From contig MHWM01000003.1 of the NCBI GenBank assembly GCA_001824135.1, positions 1,001 to 29,140 on the forward strand: DNA of 28,140 bases. Reading direction: 5' to 3'. Position 1 is the stretch's first letter, and every line of letters starts with the position of its first letter. The stretch comes from Candidatus Zambryskibacteria bacterium RIFCSPLOWO2_02_FULL_39_14. GTDB lineage: Bacteria; Patescibacteriota; Minisyncoccia; Phycocordibacterales; Zambryskibacteraceae. The position numbers and the translations under genes are program-made. The notes below the pieces were generated by a model that saw only the letters and a list, made by a program, of their open reading frames with translations, was not told the origin of the DNA and did not search any database. Shown piece after piece: positions 21,439 through 28,140 of the stretch.

Positions 21439-22134
21439 TTAACCGTGATTTTTACCGCTCATTTCATTACGTAGTCGTTCAATAAAGCGAGATGCCGCCT
21501 CCTGTCCACCGAGACCGAAAGAGAGGCCTATAGCAAGAGAGACCGCGATAACGACACCAGTAAAGAGAGTCTGACTGAAGACTGCAGCAATACCAAGATG
21601 AGAGAGTGCTACAAGAATAGCAAAGACCCAAATAGACCATCTAGCAATAGCACCAACAAAATGTGATGACCCTATACCAGCAGTTTTTGCTGCCGTGACA
21701 ACCACACGTCCAGTGACATCACCAATAACACCAGCTACAAGAAGAACCAGAACTGCAGCGAGTACTCTAGGAAGATAACCTAGTACTACATCCTGAAGGA
21801 AGAAATTAACCTGTGAAAGACCTAGGACATCTAGAGCTGCTACCAAAAAAATCACTATAACAAACCACTTTACTAAACCTCCAATGAACGCCCCGGAGTC
21901 AAGTTCAATACCTCCACGACGTACAAAAGTTTCGAATCCAGATCGACGAAGGGCATCATCGATTTTAAGAGACTTAAACACTTGCCAAATTGCTCGGCCA
22001 AAAAGTACGCCGACCAACCATCCAAGAGTAAGGATGATGATAGCAATAACAAGATTCGGGACGAAATTGACTATTCCCACCCAAAGATTCTGGAAAGATA
22101 GAGTCAATACCTCTCCCCATGTATTTAATAACAT
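21439..22134 (-). CDS. MscS-type transmembrane helix protein (CmpX-like)
   Basis: The 231-residue protein is very hydrophobic, with about five membrane helices. The pattern NLVIAIIILTLGWLVGVLFGRAIWQVFKSLKIDDALRRSGF, then a helix ending in GLSFGLGGQEAASRFIERL, matches the transmembrane repeats of CmpX-type proteins related to small-conductance mechanosensitive channels. The typical soluble MscS beta-domain is missing, so a gated channel is not assured. It has its own terminator and lies between the rplJL group and rpsS. Confidence 0.75.
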   Translation of the reverse strand: MLLNTWGEVLTLSFQNLWVGIVNFVPNLVIAIIILTLGWLVGVLFGRAIWQVFKSLKIDDALRRSGFETFVRRGGIELDSGAFIGGLVKWFVIVIFLVAALDVLGLSQVNFFLQDVVLGYLPRVLAAVLVLLVAGVIGDVTGRVVVTAAKTAGIGSSHFVGAIARWSIWVFAILVALSHLGIAAVFSQTLFTGVVIAVSLAIGLSFGLGGQEAASRFIERLRNEMSGKNHG

Positions 22135-22209
22135 ATGTTCTTAGCTGAATACTTGTGCAGATGCACTTAGCTTCTAATCATTACCACTCTTAAAAGGGGT
22201 ATGTGTTAC

Positions 22210-22215
22210 ATTATA
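22210..22215 (-). promoter_or_regulatory. possible -10 box upstream of the MscS-like gene
   Basis: TATAAT (22215-22210) lies about 76 bp before the ATG of the MscS-like gene in an otherwise empty 149-bp spacer. No good -35 is visible. Confidence 0.35.
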
Positions 22216-22283
22216 CACCTATAAAATAAGGCGAATACATACTATCTATACAGGTGTGGATAATATTAAGACTATTACAACCA

Positions 22284-22841
22284 TTAAATTCCTAATTTAT
22301 TGATAATTTTTTTGTGTTTATAATCCAAGATGTCCCTTATAAGCTTGTCGTATAGACTTAGACGATATTGGAAATCAGTGGTTTCGAAAGCAGCGTAACG
22401 CAATTCCTTACCCACTTCAGCTTCTATCAATGAGATAATGGACAGTAATTTAGCCTGACTTAGATGATCCCCTACTACCAAAATATCGATGCGTGAATCG
22501 CGTTCGTGTAAAAACAGTCCAGAAATTAATATAAGCTTTATATTGCCAGCGCGAGAAATTTTCCTTATTATCTCTTTTTCTGTAATAGGAGTGACATCTA
22601 TAAGGAAATTCTCAATAGCCGGTAAATACGAGTAAGAAGCGTCCAGTATAAACCCCTTAGAACGTCGTCTAATAAGACCCGCTCTGGCAAGTATCCTGAC
22701 TTCTCTACGAGCTATATTTTGCTTCTCTTTAGCACGACTAGCGACTTGAGTAGTAGTAAAGATTACATTCGGATTAAAGACAAATAAGCGTATAATCTTG
22801 ATTTTGGCTCCTCCGCCAAAGATGTAGGAAACCGATCTCAT
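22284..22841 (-). CDS. winged-helix protein with nucleotidyltransferase-like domain
   Basis: The 185-residue protein is not one I can name. Residues about 10-75 look like a winged helix (IIRLFVFNPNVIFTTTQVASRAK, then REVRILARAGLIRRRSKGFIL). Residues 100-125 resemble a minimal nucleotidyltransferase fold: IKLILISGLFLHERDSRIDILVVGD parallels the GS...D.D pattern of MNT-type domains, with D117 and D119 as candidate metal ligands, although the glycine-serine motif is altered. It follows rplL by 13 bp and probably shares its transcript. A DNA-binding regulator or a diverged nucleotidyltransferase are the options. Confidence 0.6.
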   Translation of the reverse strand: MRSVSYIFGGGAKIKIIRLFVFNPNVIFTTTQVASRAKEKQNIARREVRILARAGLIRRRSKGFILDASYSYLPAIENFLIDVTPITEKEIIRKISRAGNIKLILISGLFLHERDSRIDILVVGDHLSQAKLLSIISLIEAEVGKELRYAAFETTDFQYRLSLYDKLIRDILDYKHKKIINKLGI

Positions 22842-22854
22842 TCGCCTATTCTAC

Positions 22855-23379
22855 TTACTTAAGTGTCACTTTGCCACCTGCTTCTTCTATTTGTTTTTTA
22901 AGCGCTTGTGCCTCCTCTTTCTTCATATCTGACTTAAGCATTGACGGTGCGGCATCCACTAGATCCTTGGATTCTTTGAGACCCAGACCAAGAACTTCTT
23001 TAACTACTTTAATGATGGCAATTTTATTTGTACCACTGTCAGTTAATTCGACATTTGCTGTTGATTTCTCTTCTTCAACAGGACCAGCAGTTGCAGGACC
23101 AGCAGTAGCTACGACAGTAGCAGAGACTCCGAACTTATCTTCAAAAACTTTTACCAACTCATTGAGTTCAAGTACAGACATAGTCTCGATCTCTTCTACA
23201 ATTTTTTTGAATTTGGCAGGAATTTCCTTGTCCATCTTAGCTTCAGTGACGGGTTTTTTCTCATCCCTCTTTTCTTCTTTTGAAACAGGAATAGGAGCAA
23301 CAGGAGCTTCAGCTTTAGAAATCTCTGGAGTAGAAGGGGTAATTTCTTCTACTTTTTCTTCCTTTTTTGTATCTTCCAT
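22855..23379 (-). CDS. rplL: 50S ribosomal protein bL12 with N-terminal extension
   Basis: bL12 forms the mobile stalk that recruits translation factors. The C-domain is canonical (KIAIIKVVKEVLGLGLKESKDLVDAAP) and the N-domain begins around KFKKIVEEIETMSVLELNELVK. The 174-residue reading has about 48 extra residues first, rich in Glu, Lys, Pro and Ala. I kept the ATG at 23379 because it lies 4 bp after the rplJ stop. An internal ATG at 23235 would give a normal 126-residue bL12. Neither start has a Shine-Dalgarno, so the extension is probable but not certain. Confidence 0.9.
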   Translation of the reverse strand: MEDTKKEEKVEEITPSTPEISKAEAPVAPIPVSKEEKRDEKKPVTEAKMDKEIPAKFKKIVEEIETMSVLELNELVKVFEDKFGVSATVVATAGPATAGPVEEEKSTANVELTDSGTNKIAIIKVVKEVLGLGLKESKDLVDAAPSMLKSDMKKEEAQALKKQIEEAGGKVTLK

Positions 23380-23383
23380 TTTA

Positions 23384-23872
23384 TTAATTTTTTAATTTAG
23401 CAATTTCTCCCAGAGCGACAGCTACGCGCTGTATGGGAGAGTTTATAATGTTGACAAATTTGCCACGAAGTACATCAAGTCCGGGAATAAGAGCGATCTC
23501 TTCCATTGCTAGCTTGTCCATATACTTGCCATCAAATATTCCACCGAGAATCTTGAGAGATTCTGGAAATTTCTTCTGAAAAGCATAAACCTCACGAGCT
23601 GGTGCGACTAGATCTTCTCCCCAAGCAAGTGCTAATTCTCCTTCGAGTTCTGGTTTTGTACCAGTAATCTTCTGAATATCGAGCACTCGGTTGGTTAAAG
23701 TCTTTTTAGCCACCATGTACGAAATACTTTCACCTTTCAAGGCGCGACGCATTTCGGTGGCTTTGACCACACCTAATCCGCGAAAATTGACAAAGACTAG
23801 AGATTTAGCATCTTTAAACGTCTTTTTTAATTTATTGACAATTTCTTCCTTTTTGGCACGATTTATAGCCAT
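23384..23872 (-). CDS. rplJ: 50S ribosomal protein uL10
   Basis: uL10 anchors the bL12 stalk to 23S rRNA and represses rplJL by binding its leader. The 162-residue protein contains KEEIVNKLKKTFKDAKSLVFVNFRGL, MRRALKGESISYMVAKKTL and a C-terminal helix for bL12 binding (NIINSPIQRVAVALGEIAKLK). It is usually in rplKAJL, but here it lies inside the S10 cluster between rplB and rpsS. An L10-type leader lies upstream. Confidence 0.95.
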   Translation of the reverse strand: MAINRAKKEEIVNKLKKTFKDAKSLVFVNFRGLGVVKATEMRRALKGESISYMVAKKTLTNRVLDIQKITGTKPELEGELALAWGEDLVAPAREVYAFQKKFPESLKILGGIFDGKYMDKLAMEEIALIPGLDVLRGKFVNIINSPIQRVAVALGEIAKLKN

Positions 23873-23877
23873 TTGGA

Positions 23878-23919
23878 TTAACTTGTAGCTTTTAACTACT
23901 AGCTGTTAACTTTTAATAC
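23878..23919. repeat. 7-bp-period repeat tract, leader of rplJ
   Basis: Six heptamers, such as TTAACTT, GTAGCTT, TTAACTA and CTAGCTG, lie directly before the rplJ start, between the L10 leader and the gene. On the minus strand the consensus is AAGYTAA. Confidence 0.7.
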
Positions 23920-23945
23920 GCACGTAAATAAGGTAAAGAGAATTT

Positions 23946-24006
23946 GATCTCGATGAGTCTTCTGGCCTAGAACCTAGTCTCTAGCACCTGCTCATTGTCT
24001 TTGACC
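23946..24006 (-). promoter_or_regulatory. ribosomal protein L10 leader
   Basis: On the minus strand the leader of rplJ shows AAAGACAATGAGCAGGTG followed by a paired arm and CGAGAT. ATGAG (23995-23991) pairs with CTCAT (23957-23953) and CTAGA (23984-23980) with TCTAG (23971-23967). The AGACA...GCAGGTG...CGAG pattern matches the known L10 leader that binds uL10(bL12)4 for feedback control. The match is from memory. Confidence 0.65.
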
Positions 24007-24017
24007 TTATGAGGGAT

Positions 24018-24046
24018 ACTCTACAGATATACAAAAATAAAGTCAA
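24018..24046 (-). promoter_or_regulatory. promoter of rplJ-rplL
   Basis: TTGACT (24046-24041), a 17-bp spacer and TAGAGT (24023-24018) give a start near 24011 and a leader of about 139 nt that contains the L10 binding site. Confidence 0.6.
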
Positions 24047-24147
24047 TTAAAATTCATTAAATAAAAATAGTAATATCTTGTTATAAATTTATACGGAAAA
24101 TCTAGAAATAACAGAAGTAATTTTAAAAATCTAACTTTCTTTGAGCT

Positions 24148-24987
24148 TTACCTCTTTCCTACTTTCCTACGACTAACAACAAATTTGTTTGAATATTTTT
24201 TGGCTCGGCGGGACTTCTGACCCTTGCCAGTTGGTTTGCCATATATAGAAATAGCGCGTCTGCGACCACGACCTTGCCTGCCTTCACCTCCTCCGTGCGG
24301 ATGATCCACAGGGTTCTGCGCAGTACCGCGTACTGTAGGACGAATACCGAGCCAACGGTTTCTACCTGCTTTACCCAAATTTAGCAAACGATTTTCATTA
24401 TTTGAAACTTCTCCTACAGAAGCCCAAGCATTGGCTGGAATTTTTCGCACTTCGCTTGAAGGCATTTTCAAATCCACATATCCACCTTCTTTGGCTAAAA
24501 CTTCTGCATAGTCACCACCGGAGCGAGCTACTTTGGCCCCGCCATTATTTTTAAGTTCTACATTGTAAACAAAAGTCCCTACGATCATATTTCCTAAAGG
24601 TAGACGATTACCGGGTACAAGCGGAGCATTTTCAGATGCTACATAGGTATCACCAACTCGCGCGCTATTGTGTAGAAGCACATATCTTTTCTCTCCATCT
24701 TTATAAACTACAAGACCGATAAATCCAGAACGATTTGGATCGTATTCCACAGTCTTTACCGTAAACGGAATGTTGTGTTTGTTATATGAAAAATCAACAT
24801 CACGGAAAAGACGTTTATGTCCGCCTCCTTTGTGCCGAGTAGTAATACGACCCCTGTTGTTGCGACCAACACCGCGTTTAAAACCACTAGTTAATGATTT
24901 CTCTGGAGAATTTGTTGTAACAATGTTACGGAAATTTATACCAGTCATGTTGCGACGCGATTTTGTTGTAGGCTTATACTTTTTCAT
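24148..24987 (-). CDS. rplB: 50S ribosomal protein uL2
   Basis: uL2 is essential for subunit association and the peptidyl transferase centre. The 279-residue product has PTTKSRRNMTG, GRNNRGRITTRHKGGGHKR, the C-terminal NPVDHPHGGGEGRQGRGRR containing the functionally important histidine, and SRRAKKYSNKFVVSRRK. Length is normal. Its ATG overlaps the rplW stop by 1 bp. No clear terminator lies downstream of it in the 24047-24147 spacer. Confidence 0.97.
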   Translation of the reverse strand: MKKYKPTTKSRRNMTGINFRNIVTTNSPEKSLTSGFKRGVGRNNRGRITTRHKGGGHKRLFRDVDFSYNKHNIPFTVKTVEYDPNRSGFIGLVVYKDGEKRYVLLHNSARVGDTYVASENAPLVPGNRLPLGNMIVGTFVYNVELKNNGGAKVARSGGDYAEVLAKEGGYVDLKMPSSEVRKIPANAWASVGEVSNNENRLLNLGKAGRNRWLGIRPTVRGTAQNPVDHPHGGGEGRQGRGRRRAISIYGKPTGKGQKSRRAKKYSNKFVVSRRKVGKR

Positions 24988-25280
24988 TAAATTAATTCAA
25001 TCTTATCTCCTTTCTTAAGATACACATAAGCTTTTTTACCACCACTCTTCACACCTTTTTTACCGCGGACAAAGACTTGTTTAGAAGGAATAGTTACAAC
25101 ATTAACTTTCTCAGGAGTAACTTTATAAGCATCGCGAACAGAAGCACTTATTGATTTCTTTGTAGCATTTTCTGCCACCTCAAATACATAAACGTTGAAC
25201 TTATCTGCTCCAACAGCCGCCTTCTCGGTGATACGAGGTCGCAAGAGAACATTTTTTGGTTTTAAGTTGAGATTGGGCAT
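24987..25280 (-). CDS. rplW: 50S ribosomal protein uL23
   Basis: uL23 sits at the tunnel exit and docks SRP and trigger factor. The 97-residue protein contains LLRPRITEKAAVGADKFNVYVFEVAENATKKSISASVRDAYKVTPEKVNVV and a lysine/valine-rich hairpin KQVFVRGKKGVKSGGKKAYV. Length is normal. It overlaps rplB by one base and lies 3 bp after rplD. Confidence 0.95.
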   Translation of the reverse strand: MPNLNLKPKNVLLRPRITEKAAVGADKFNVYVFEVAENATKKSISASVRDAYKVTPEKVNVVTIPSKQVFVRGKKGVKSGGKKAYVYLKKGDKIELI

Positions 25281-25283
25281 AGA

Positions 25284-25318
25284 TTAGCTTTTAGTTACCA
25301 GCTTTTTGCTTATCGTTT
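25284..25318. repeat. 7-bp-period repeat tract, 3' end of rplD
   Basis: Five heptamers (TTAGCTT, TTAGTTA, CCAGCTT, TTTGCTT and ATCGTTT) include the rplD stop and encode its last residues (to KKLVTKS). They belong to the AAGCTAA family on the minus strand. Confidence 0.65.
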
Positions 25319-25979
25319 TAGATGAAAGTTTAGGAAATAATCCGAGAGAAACTTTTGGATTTTCAATGATCAGATACTTGTATTCAAGAAGTGCTAAAGG
25401 ATTCAAGTTTCTAGCCTCTAGAGTTTCTATATTGCCTAAATTATCGAAAGCGCGTTCGACTTCTTTGTTCTTACTAGAGAAGGCAATAACCACTGCATTG
25501 TTTTTCTTTGAGAAAATATCTTCAAATCCTTTTATCTTTCCGAGAGAATTTAAGACCTTCACTGCTTCCTTAGTTTTAGGCTTAGCAAGCAAAACTGAAT
25601 CAATGAAAAGTATTTCTCCATCGCGCAGTTTCCTAGAAAGAATAGTGTATAGAGCTTTGGCTCTCATCTTTTTTGAGACCTTGCGATCGAAGTTCTTGTC
25701 ATTTCTCGGACCGCCAGTAACACCTCCACCCACCCAGATAGGAGAACGGATGGAACCGTGTCTAGCACGACCTGTACCCTTCTGTTGCCATGGCTTCTTA
25801 CCACCGCCCCTTACTTCACCCCTGTCTTTGGTGTGTGCCACTGGTTTTCTCTTGGCTGAAAGTAGTGAATCCGCAACTTGTTTGACTAAGTCAGCATTCC
25901 AATTCACACCAAATATACTATCAGGCAATGTTATTGTTCCAACCTCCTTTCCTTCTATACTGTATATTGATGTTTCCAT
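25284..25979 (-). CDS. rplD: 50S ribosomal protein uL4
   Basis: uL4 binds 23S rRNA and extends a loop into the exit tunnel. The 231-residue protein contains the tunnel loop (KPVAHTKDRGEVRGGGKKPWQQKGTGRARHGSIRSPIWVGGGVTGGPR) and NLNPLALLEYKYLIIENPKV near the end. Length is slightly above average. The last residues come from a repeat tract. It is the third gene of the run after tuf, rpsJ and rplC. Confidence 0.95.
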   Translation of the reverse strand: METSIYSIEGKEVGTITLPDSIFGVNWNADLVKQVADSLLSAKRKPVAHTKDRGEVRGGGKKPWQQKGTGRARHGSIRSPIWVGGGVTGGPRNDKNFDRKVSKKMRAKALYTILSRKLRDGEILFIDSVLLAKPKTKEAVKVLNSLGKIKGFEDIFSKKNNAVVIAFSSKNKEVERAFDNLGNIETLEARNLNPLALLEYKYLIIENPKVSLGLFPKLSSKTISKKLVTKS

Positions 25980-25987
25980 ATGTTTTA

Positions 25988-26050
25988 GAATTATGAATTA
26001 CGAATAATTAATTATGATTTATTCGTTATTCTTGATTCATCATTCTTTAT
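25988..26050. repeat. 7-bp-period repeat tract, rplC 3' end and rplC-rplD spacer
   Basis: Nine heptamers, such as GAATTAT, GAATTAC, GAATAAT, TAATTAT and TCTTTAT, fill the spacer and run into the rplC 3' end, encoding the tail ending SRITNKS. On the minus strand the core is GAATAA. Confidence 0.7.
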
Positions 26051-26512
26051 TCCACTTCTGATTTCCACTACACTGCCTCGTCTGCCAGGGATAGCTCCTT
26101 GGATAAAAATCTCTCGAGTTTCAGGTAAAATCTTTATAACCTTGAGATTTTTTACAGTTACTCTATCTCCACCCATACGACCGGCCATGCGCATACCTTT
26201 GACCACGCGACCACCAGCCCGACCACCTCCACCAATGGAACCCGCCTCACGTTCAGAATGTTTTTGTCCATGTGAACGACGACCTCCTTTGAACTTATGT
26301 CTCTTTACCACGCCTTGAAAACCCTTGCCTTTAGACTTGCCAGAAACATTTACCATTTCACCCTCTTCCAATTCCAAGGTCGAACCTTGAGAATCTGAAT
26401 CTAAGGTTCGACCTTTGGTACCTTCAGCCATAACTATGGTCACTGGAAATACTTCTCCGCTTTCATCGAAGATCTGGCTCATCTCTATTTTCTTAGCAAG
26501 AATTTTTTTCAT
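26012..26512 (-). CDS. rplC: 50S ribosomal protein uL3 with internal deletion
   Basis: uL3 reaches from the surface toward the peptidyl transferase centre. The N-terminal strand (KIEMSQIFDESGEVFPVTIVMAEG) and the main core (VNVSGKSKGKGFQGVVKRHKF, then HGQKHSEREAGSIGGGGRAGGRVVKGMRMAGRMGG) are recognisable. The protein is only 166 residues against about 205. The missing stretch of about 50 residues lies between VTIVMA and LELEEGE, and a DNA palindrome (26376-26415) sits there in frame, encoding TKGRTLDSDSQGSTL. The last dozen residues come from a repeat tract. Confidence 0.93.
   Translation of the reverse strand: MKKILAKKIEMSQIFDESGEVFPVTIVMAEGTKGRTLDSDSQGSTLELEEGEMVNVSGKSKGKGFQGVVKRHKFKGGRRSHGQKHSEREAGSIGGGGRAGGRVVKGMRMAGRMGGDRVTVKNLKVIKILPETREIFIQGAIPGRRGSVVEIRSGIKNDESRITNKS
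26374..26418. repeat. in-frame palindrome inside rplC
   Basis: AAGGTCGAACCTT (26376-26388) and AAGGTTCGACCTT (26403-26415) form a perfect 13-bp inverted repeat around a 14-nt loop that holds two GAATCT direct copies. Outside the arms the symmetry continues with CC/GG and one bulge. The element is read through without a stop and encodes about 15 residues of L3. Confidence 0.75.
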
Positions 26513-26522
26513 TTAGGTTTAT

Positions 26523-26939
26523 CTAGACTAACTTCACATCAATATTTACTCCGCTAGGCAAACTTAAGTTTGTTAGAGATTCGATAATCTTGGGTGTGGG
26601 ATTTACAATATCAATCAATCTTTTATGTATTCTCATCTCAAACTGTTCTCGGGCGTTTTTATAGACAAAAGCGGCGCGATTCACAGTATATTTCTTAATC
26701 TCTGTCGGAAGCGGTATCGGACCGAGAACTTCGGCATCATAACGAAGCGCTGTGTCAATAATCTGCTTCACAGATAAATCAAGAATCTTAGACTCGTAAG
26801 CTCTGACTCGAATACGCAAACGCGAAGTTATTTCTCCGGTCTTTGATTCCGTCTTTGTACTCTCGGATTTCGCTTTATGGCGAACCTTATGAGTCGCTGG
26901 TGATGCGGCTTTTTTCGGTTTTAGAGGTGCTTTAGGCAC
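26523..26939 (-). CDS. rpsJ: 30S ribosomal protein uS10 with basic N-terminal extension
   Basis: uS10 is part of the 30S head and also pairs with NusB in antitermination. The family core starts around LRIRVRAYESKILDLSVKQIIDTA, continues with GPIPLPTEIKKYTVNRAAFVYKNAREQFEMRIHKRLIDI and ends LPSGVNIDVKLV. The first 38 residues are a basic Lys/Pro/Ala-rich extension (normal length about 102). No internal Met lies near the core start, so the extension is real if the ATG at 26939 is used. It lies 6 bp after tuf. Confidence 0.95.
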   Translation of the reverse strand: MPKAPLKPKKAASPATHKVRHKAKSESTKTESKTGEITSRLRIRVRAYESKILDLSVKQIIDTALRYDAEVLGPIPLPTEIKKYTVNRAAFVYKNAREQFEMRIHKRLIDIVNPTPKIIESLTNLSLPSGVNIDVKLV

Positions 26940-26945
26940 TTTATT

Positions 26946-28139
26946 TTACTTTATAACTTTAGTGACAACTCCGGCGCCTACAGTCTTACCACCCTCACGG
27001 ATAGCGAAGCGCTGTTCTTGTTCAAGAGCAACGGGAGCAACAAGCTTAACTGTAAAGGTTGCAGTATCGCCAGGCATTACCATCTCTACACCTTCGGCCA
27101 AAGTAACTTCTCCAGTTACATCAGTTGTGCGGATGTAGAACTGTGGTTTGTAACCAGTAAAGAATGGAGTATGACGACCACCTTCTTCTTTCTTCAGAAT
27201 GTAAACCTCGGCAGTGAAATCAGTATGAGGTGTTACAGAACCCGGCTTAGCGAGCACCTGACCTCGGTGAAGATCTTCCTTCTTAACACCGCGCAAGAGA
27301 ATGCCGGCATTATCTCCAGCAATACCTTCCTGAAGAGATTTGTTGAACATCTCAATACCAGTAACTGTAGTCTTGGAAGTATCCTTGATACCGATTATTT
27401 CTATTTCCTCTCCCACCTTCACCTTACCTCTTTCAATACGGCCGGTTACCACTGTACCGCGACCTTCTATAGAGAAGATATCTTCAATAGGCATGAGGAA
27501 AGGCTTGTCAGTCTCACGAACAGGAATTGGGAAATAAGTGTCGAGAGCGTCTGTAAGTGCCAAGATTTGCTTTGACCATTCATCATCAACTCCAGAAGCT
27601 TCAAGAGCTTTAAGAGCTGAACCTTGAATGATGGGAGCATTAGCGCCGTCGTAATCATATTTCTTCAAGAGGTCGCGAACTTCCTCTTCTACAAGAGCGA
27701 TAAGTTCCTTATCAGGAACCATGTCACACTTGTTTAGAAATACTATGATCTTAGGCACACCTACTTGCTTGGCAAGAAGAATGTGTTCACGAGTCTGTGG
27801 CATCACGCCGTCTGTAGCGGCAACTACAAGGATAGCACCGTCCATTTGAGCGGCACCAGTAATCATGTTCTTAATGTAGTCTGCGTGACCGGGAGCATCC
27901 ACGTGTGCGTAATGACGCGCATCAGTTGCATATTCTGAATGAGAAAGGGCAATAGTAATACCTCTTGCCTTCTCTTCCGGAGAGTTATCGATCTGGTCGA
28001 CATTCTTGACTGTCGCTTGCTTACCCGCGCGGTGAAGCACATTCAAAATAGCGGCTGTCAGAGTAGTTTTGCCATGGTCAACGTGTCCGATAGTACCTAC
28101 GTTGATGTGTGGCTTGGAACGATCAAATTCTACTGCCAT
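26946..28139 (-). CDS. tuf: elongation factor Tu
   Basis: EF-Tu delivers aminoacyl-tRNA to the ribosome as a GTPase. The 397-residue product is complete: P-loop GHVDHGKT (18-25), DAPGHADY with the catalytic histidine, NKCD for guanine specificity, the second domain around GRGTVVTGRIERG, and the C-terminal PVALEQEQRFAIREGGKTVGAGVVTKVI. The ATG is the second base from the window edge, so its promoter lies outside. It heads the S10 run. Confidence 0.98.
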   Translation of the reverse strand: MAVEFDRSKPHINVGTIGHVDHGKTTLTAAILNVLHRAGKQATVKNVDQIDNSPEEKARGITIALSHSEYATDARHYAHVDAPGHADYIKNMITGAAQMDGAILVVAATDGVMPQTREHILLAKQVGVPKIIVFLNKCDMVPDKELIALVEEEVRDLLKKYDYDGANAPIIQGSALKALEASGVDDEWSKQILALTDALDTYFPIPVRETDKPFLMPIEDIFSIEGRGTVVTGRIERGKVKVGEEIEIIGIKDTSKTTVTGIEMFNKSLQEGIAGDNAGILLRGVKKEDLHRGQVLAKPGSVTPHTDFTAEVYILKKEEGGRHTPFFTGYKPQFYIRTTDVTGEVTLAEGVEMVMPGDTATFTVKLVAPVALEQEQRFAIREGGKTVGAGVVTKVIK

Positions 28140-28140
28140 A

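Noticed and set aside
22871..23395. 174-codon plus-strand frame opposite rplL
   Set aside because: Low-complexity Ser/Ala sequence mirroring bL12.
25306..26007. 233-codon plus-strand frame opposite rplD
   Set aside because: Antisense of uL4 with no expression signals. The long open length follows from the codon use of rplD.
1..28140. CRISPR array, transposase or prophage
   Set aside because: No regularly spaced identical repeats and no transposase, integrase or phage-like protein was seen. The heptamer tracts are too short and degenerate for CRISPR.

Overview
The window looks like a bacterial chromosome segment from the Candidate Phyla Radiation (Patescibacteria), most likely a Parcubacteria-type lineage. 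The evidence is the streamlined AT-rich coding, the absence of an L30 gene between rpsE and rplO (an established CPR trait), several lineage-variant ribosomal proteins, very few Shine-Dalgarno sites, and a stand-alone tRNA-binding protein related to the MetRS C-terminus. The phylum call is inference from gene content.

Layout. 1-258: 5' part of a tRNA-Ser (minus) and a cluster of small hairpins carrying a truncated second copy of that tRNA's 5' end. 259-2688: recG and a tRNA-Ile with a UAU anticodon. 2689-5302: a receiver-only response regulator with its sensor kinase, then a DUF378 membrane protein and a terminator. 5323-8290: ftsH, smpB and ssrA (tmRNA), so proteolysis and ribosome rescue sit side by side. 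8302-10008: a tRNA-binding OB-fold protein, a candidate structured RNA, a pyruvoyl arginine decarboxylase and a DUF1003 protein. 10056-11453: infC, rpmI and rplT, split by an oppositely oriented 62-residue membrane protein gene. 11434-12062: a VanZ/DUF2238-like membrane protein and a second candidate structured RNA. 12153-28139 (minus): tuf, then the S10 and spc ribosomal clusters with secY, adk, map and ndk.

The S10 cluster is broken between rplB and rpsS. The gap holds rplJ-rplL with its own promoter and an L10-type leader, a winged-helix/nucleotidyltransferase-like protein, and an MscS-type transmembrane protein. rpsS restarts the ribosomal run from its own promoter.

The most unusual signals are these: (1) a family of degenerate 7-bp-period repeat tracts at gene junctions, several of which encode C-terminal tails of ribosomal proteins; (2) a 13-bp inverted repeat in frame inside rplC, exactly where L3 lacks about 50 residues; (3) two minus-strand units with promoter, closing helix and terminator but no credible reading frame, which are candidate novel RNAs; (4) the consensus-promoter small gene inside the infC operon; (5) a truncated uL15, a tRNA-Ile(UAU), and a tmRNA with a 28-codon tag and a 6-nt T-loop. 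No CRISPR array, transposase, phage gene or rRNA was seen.
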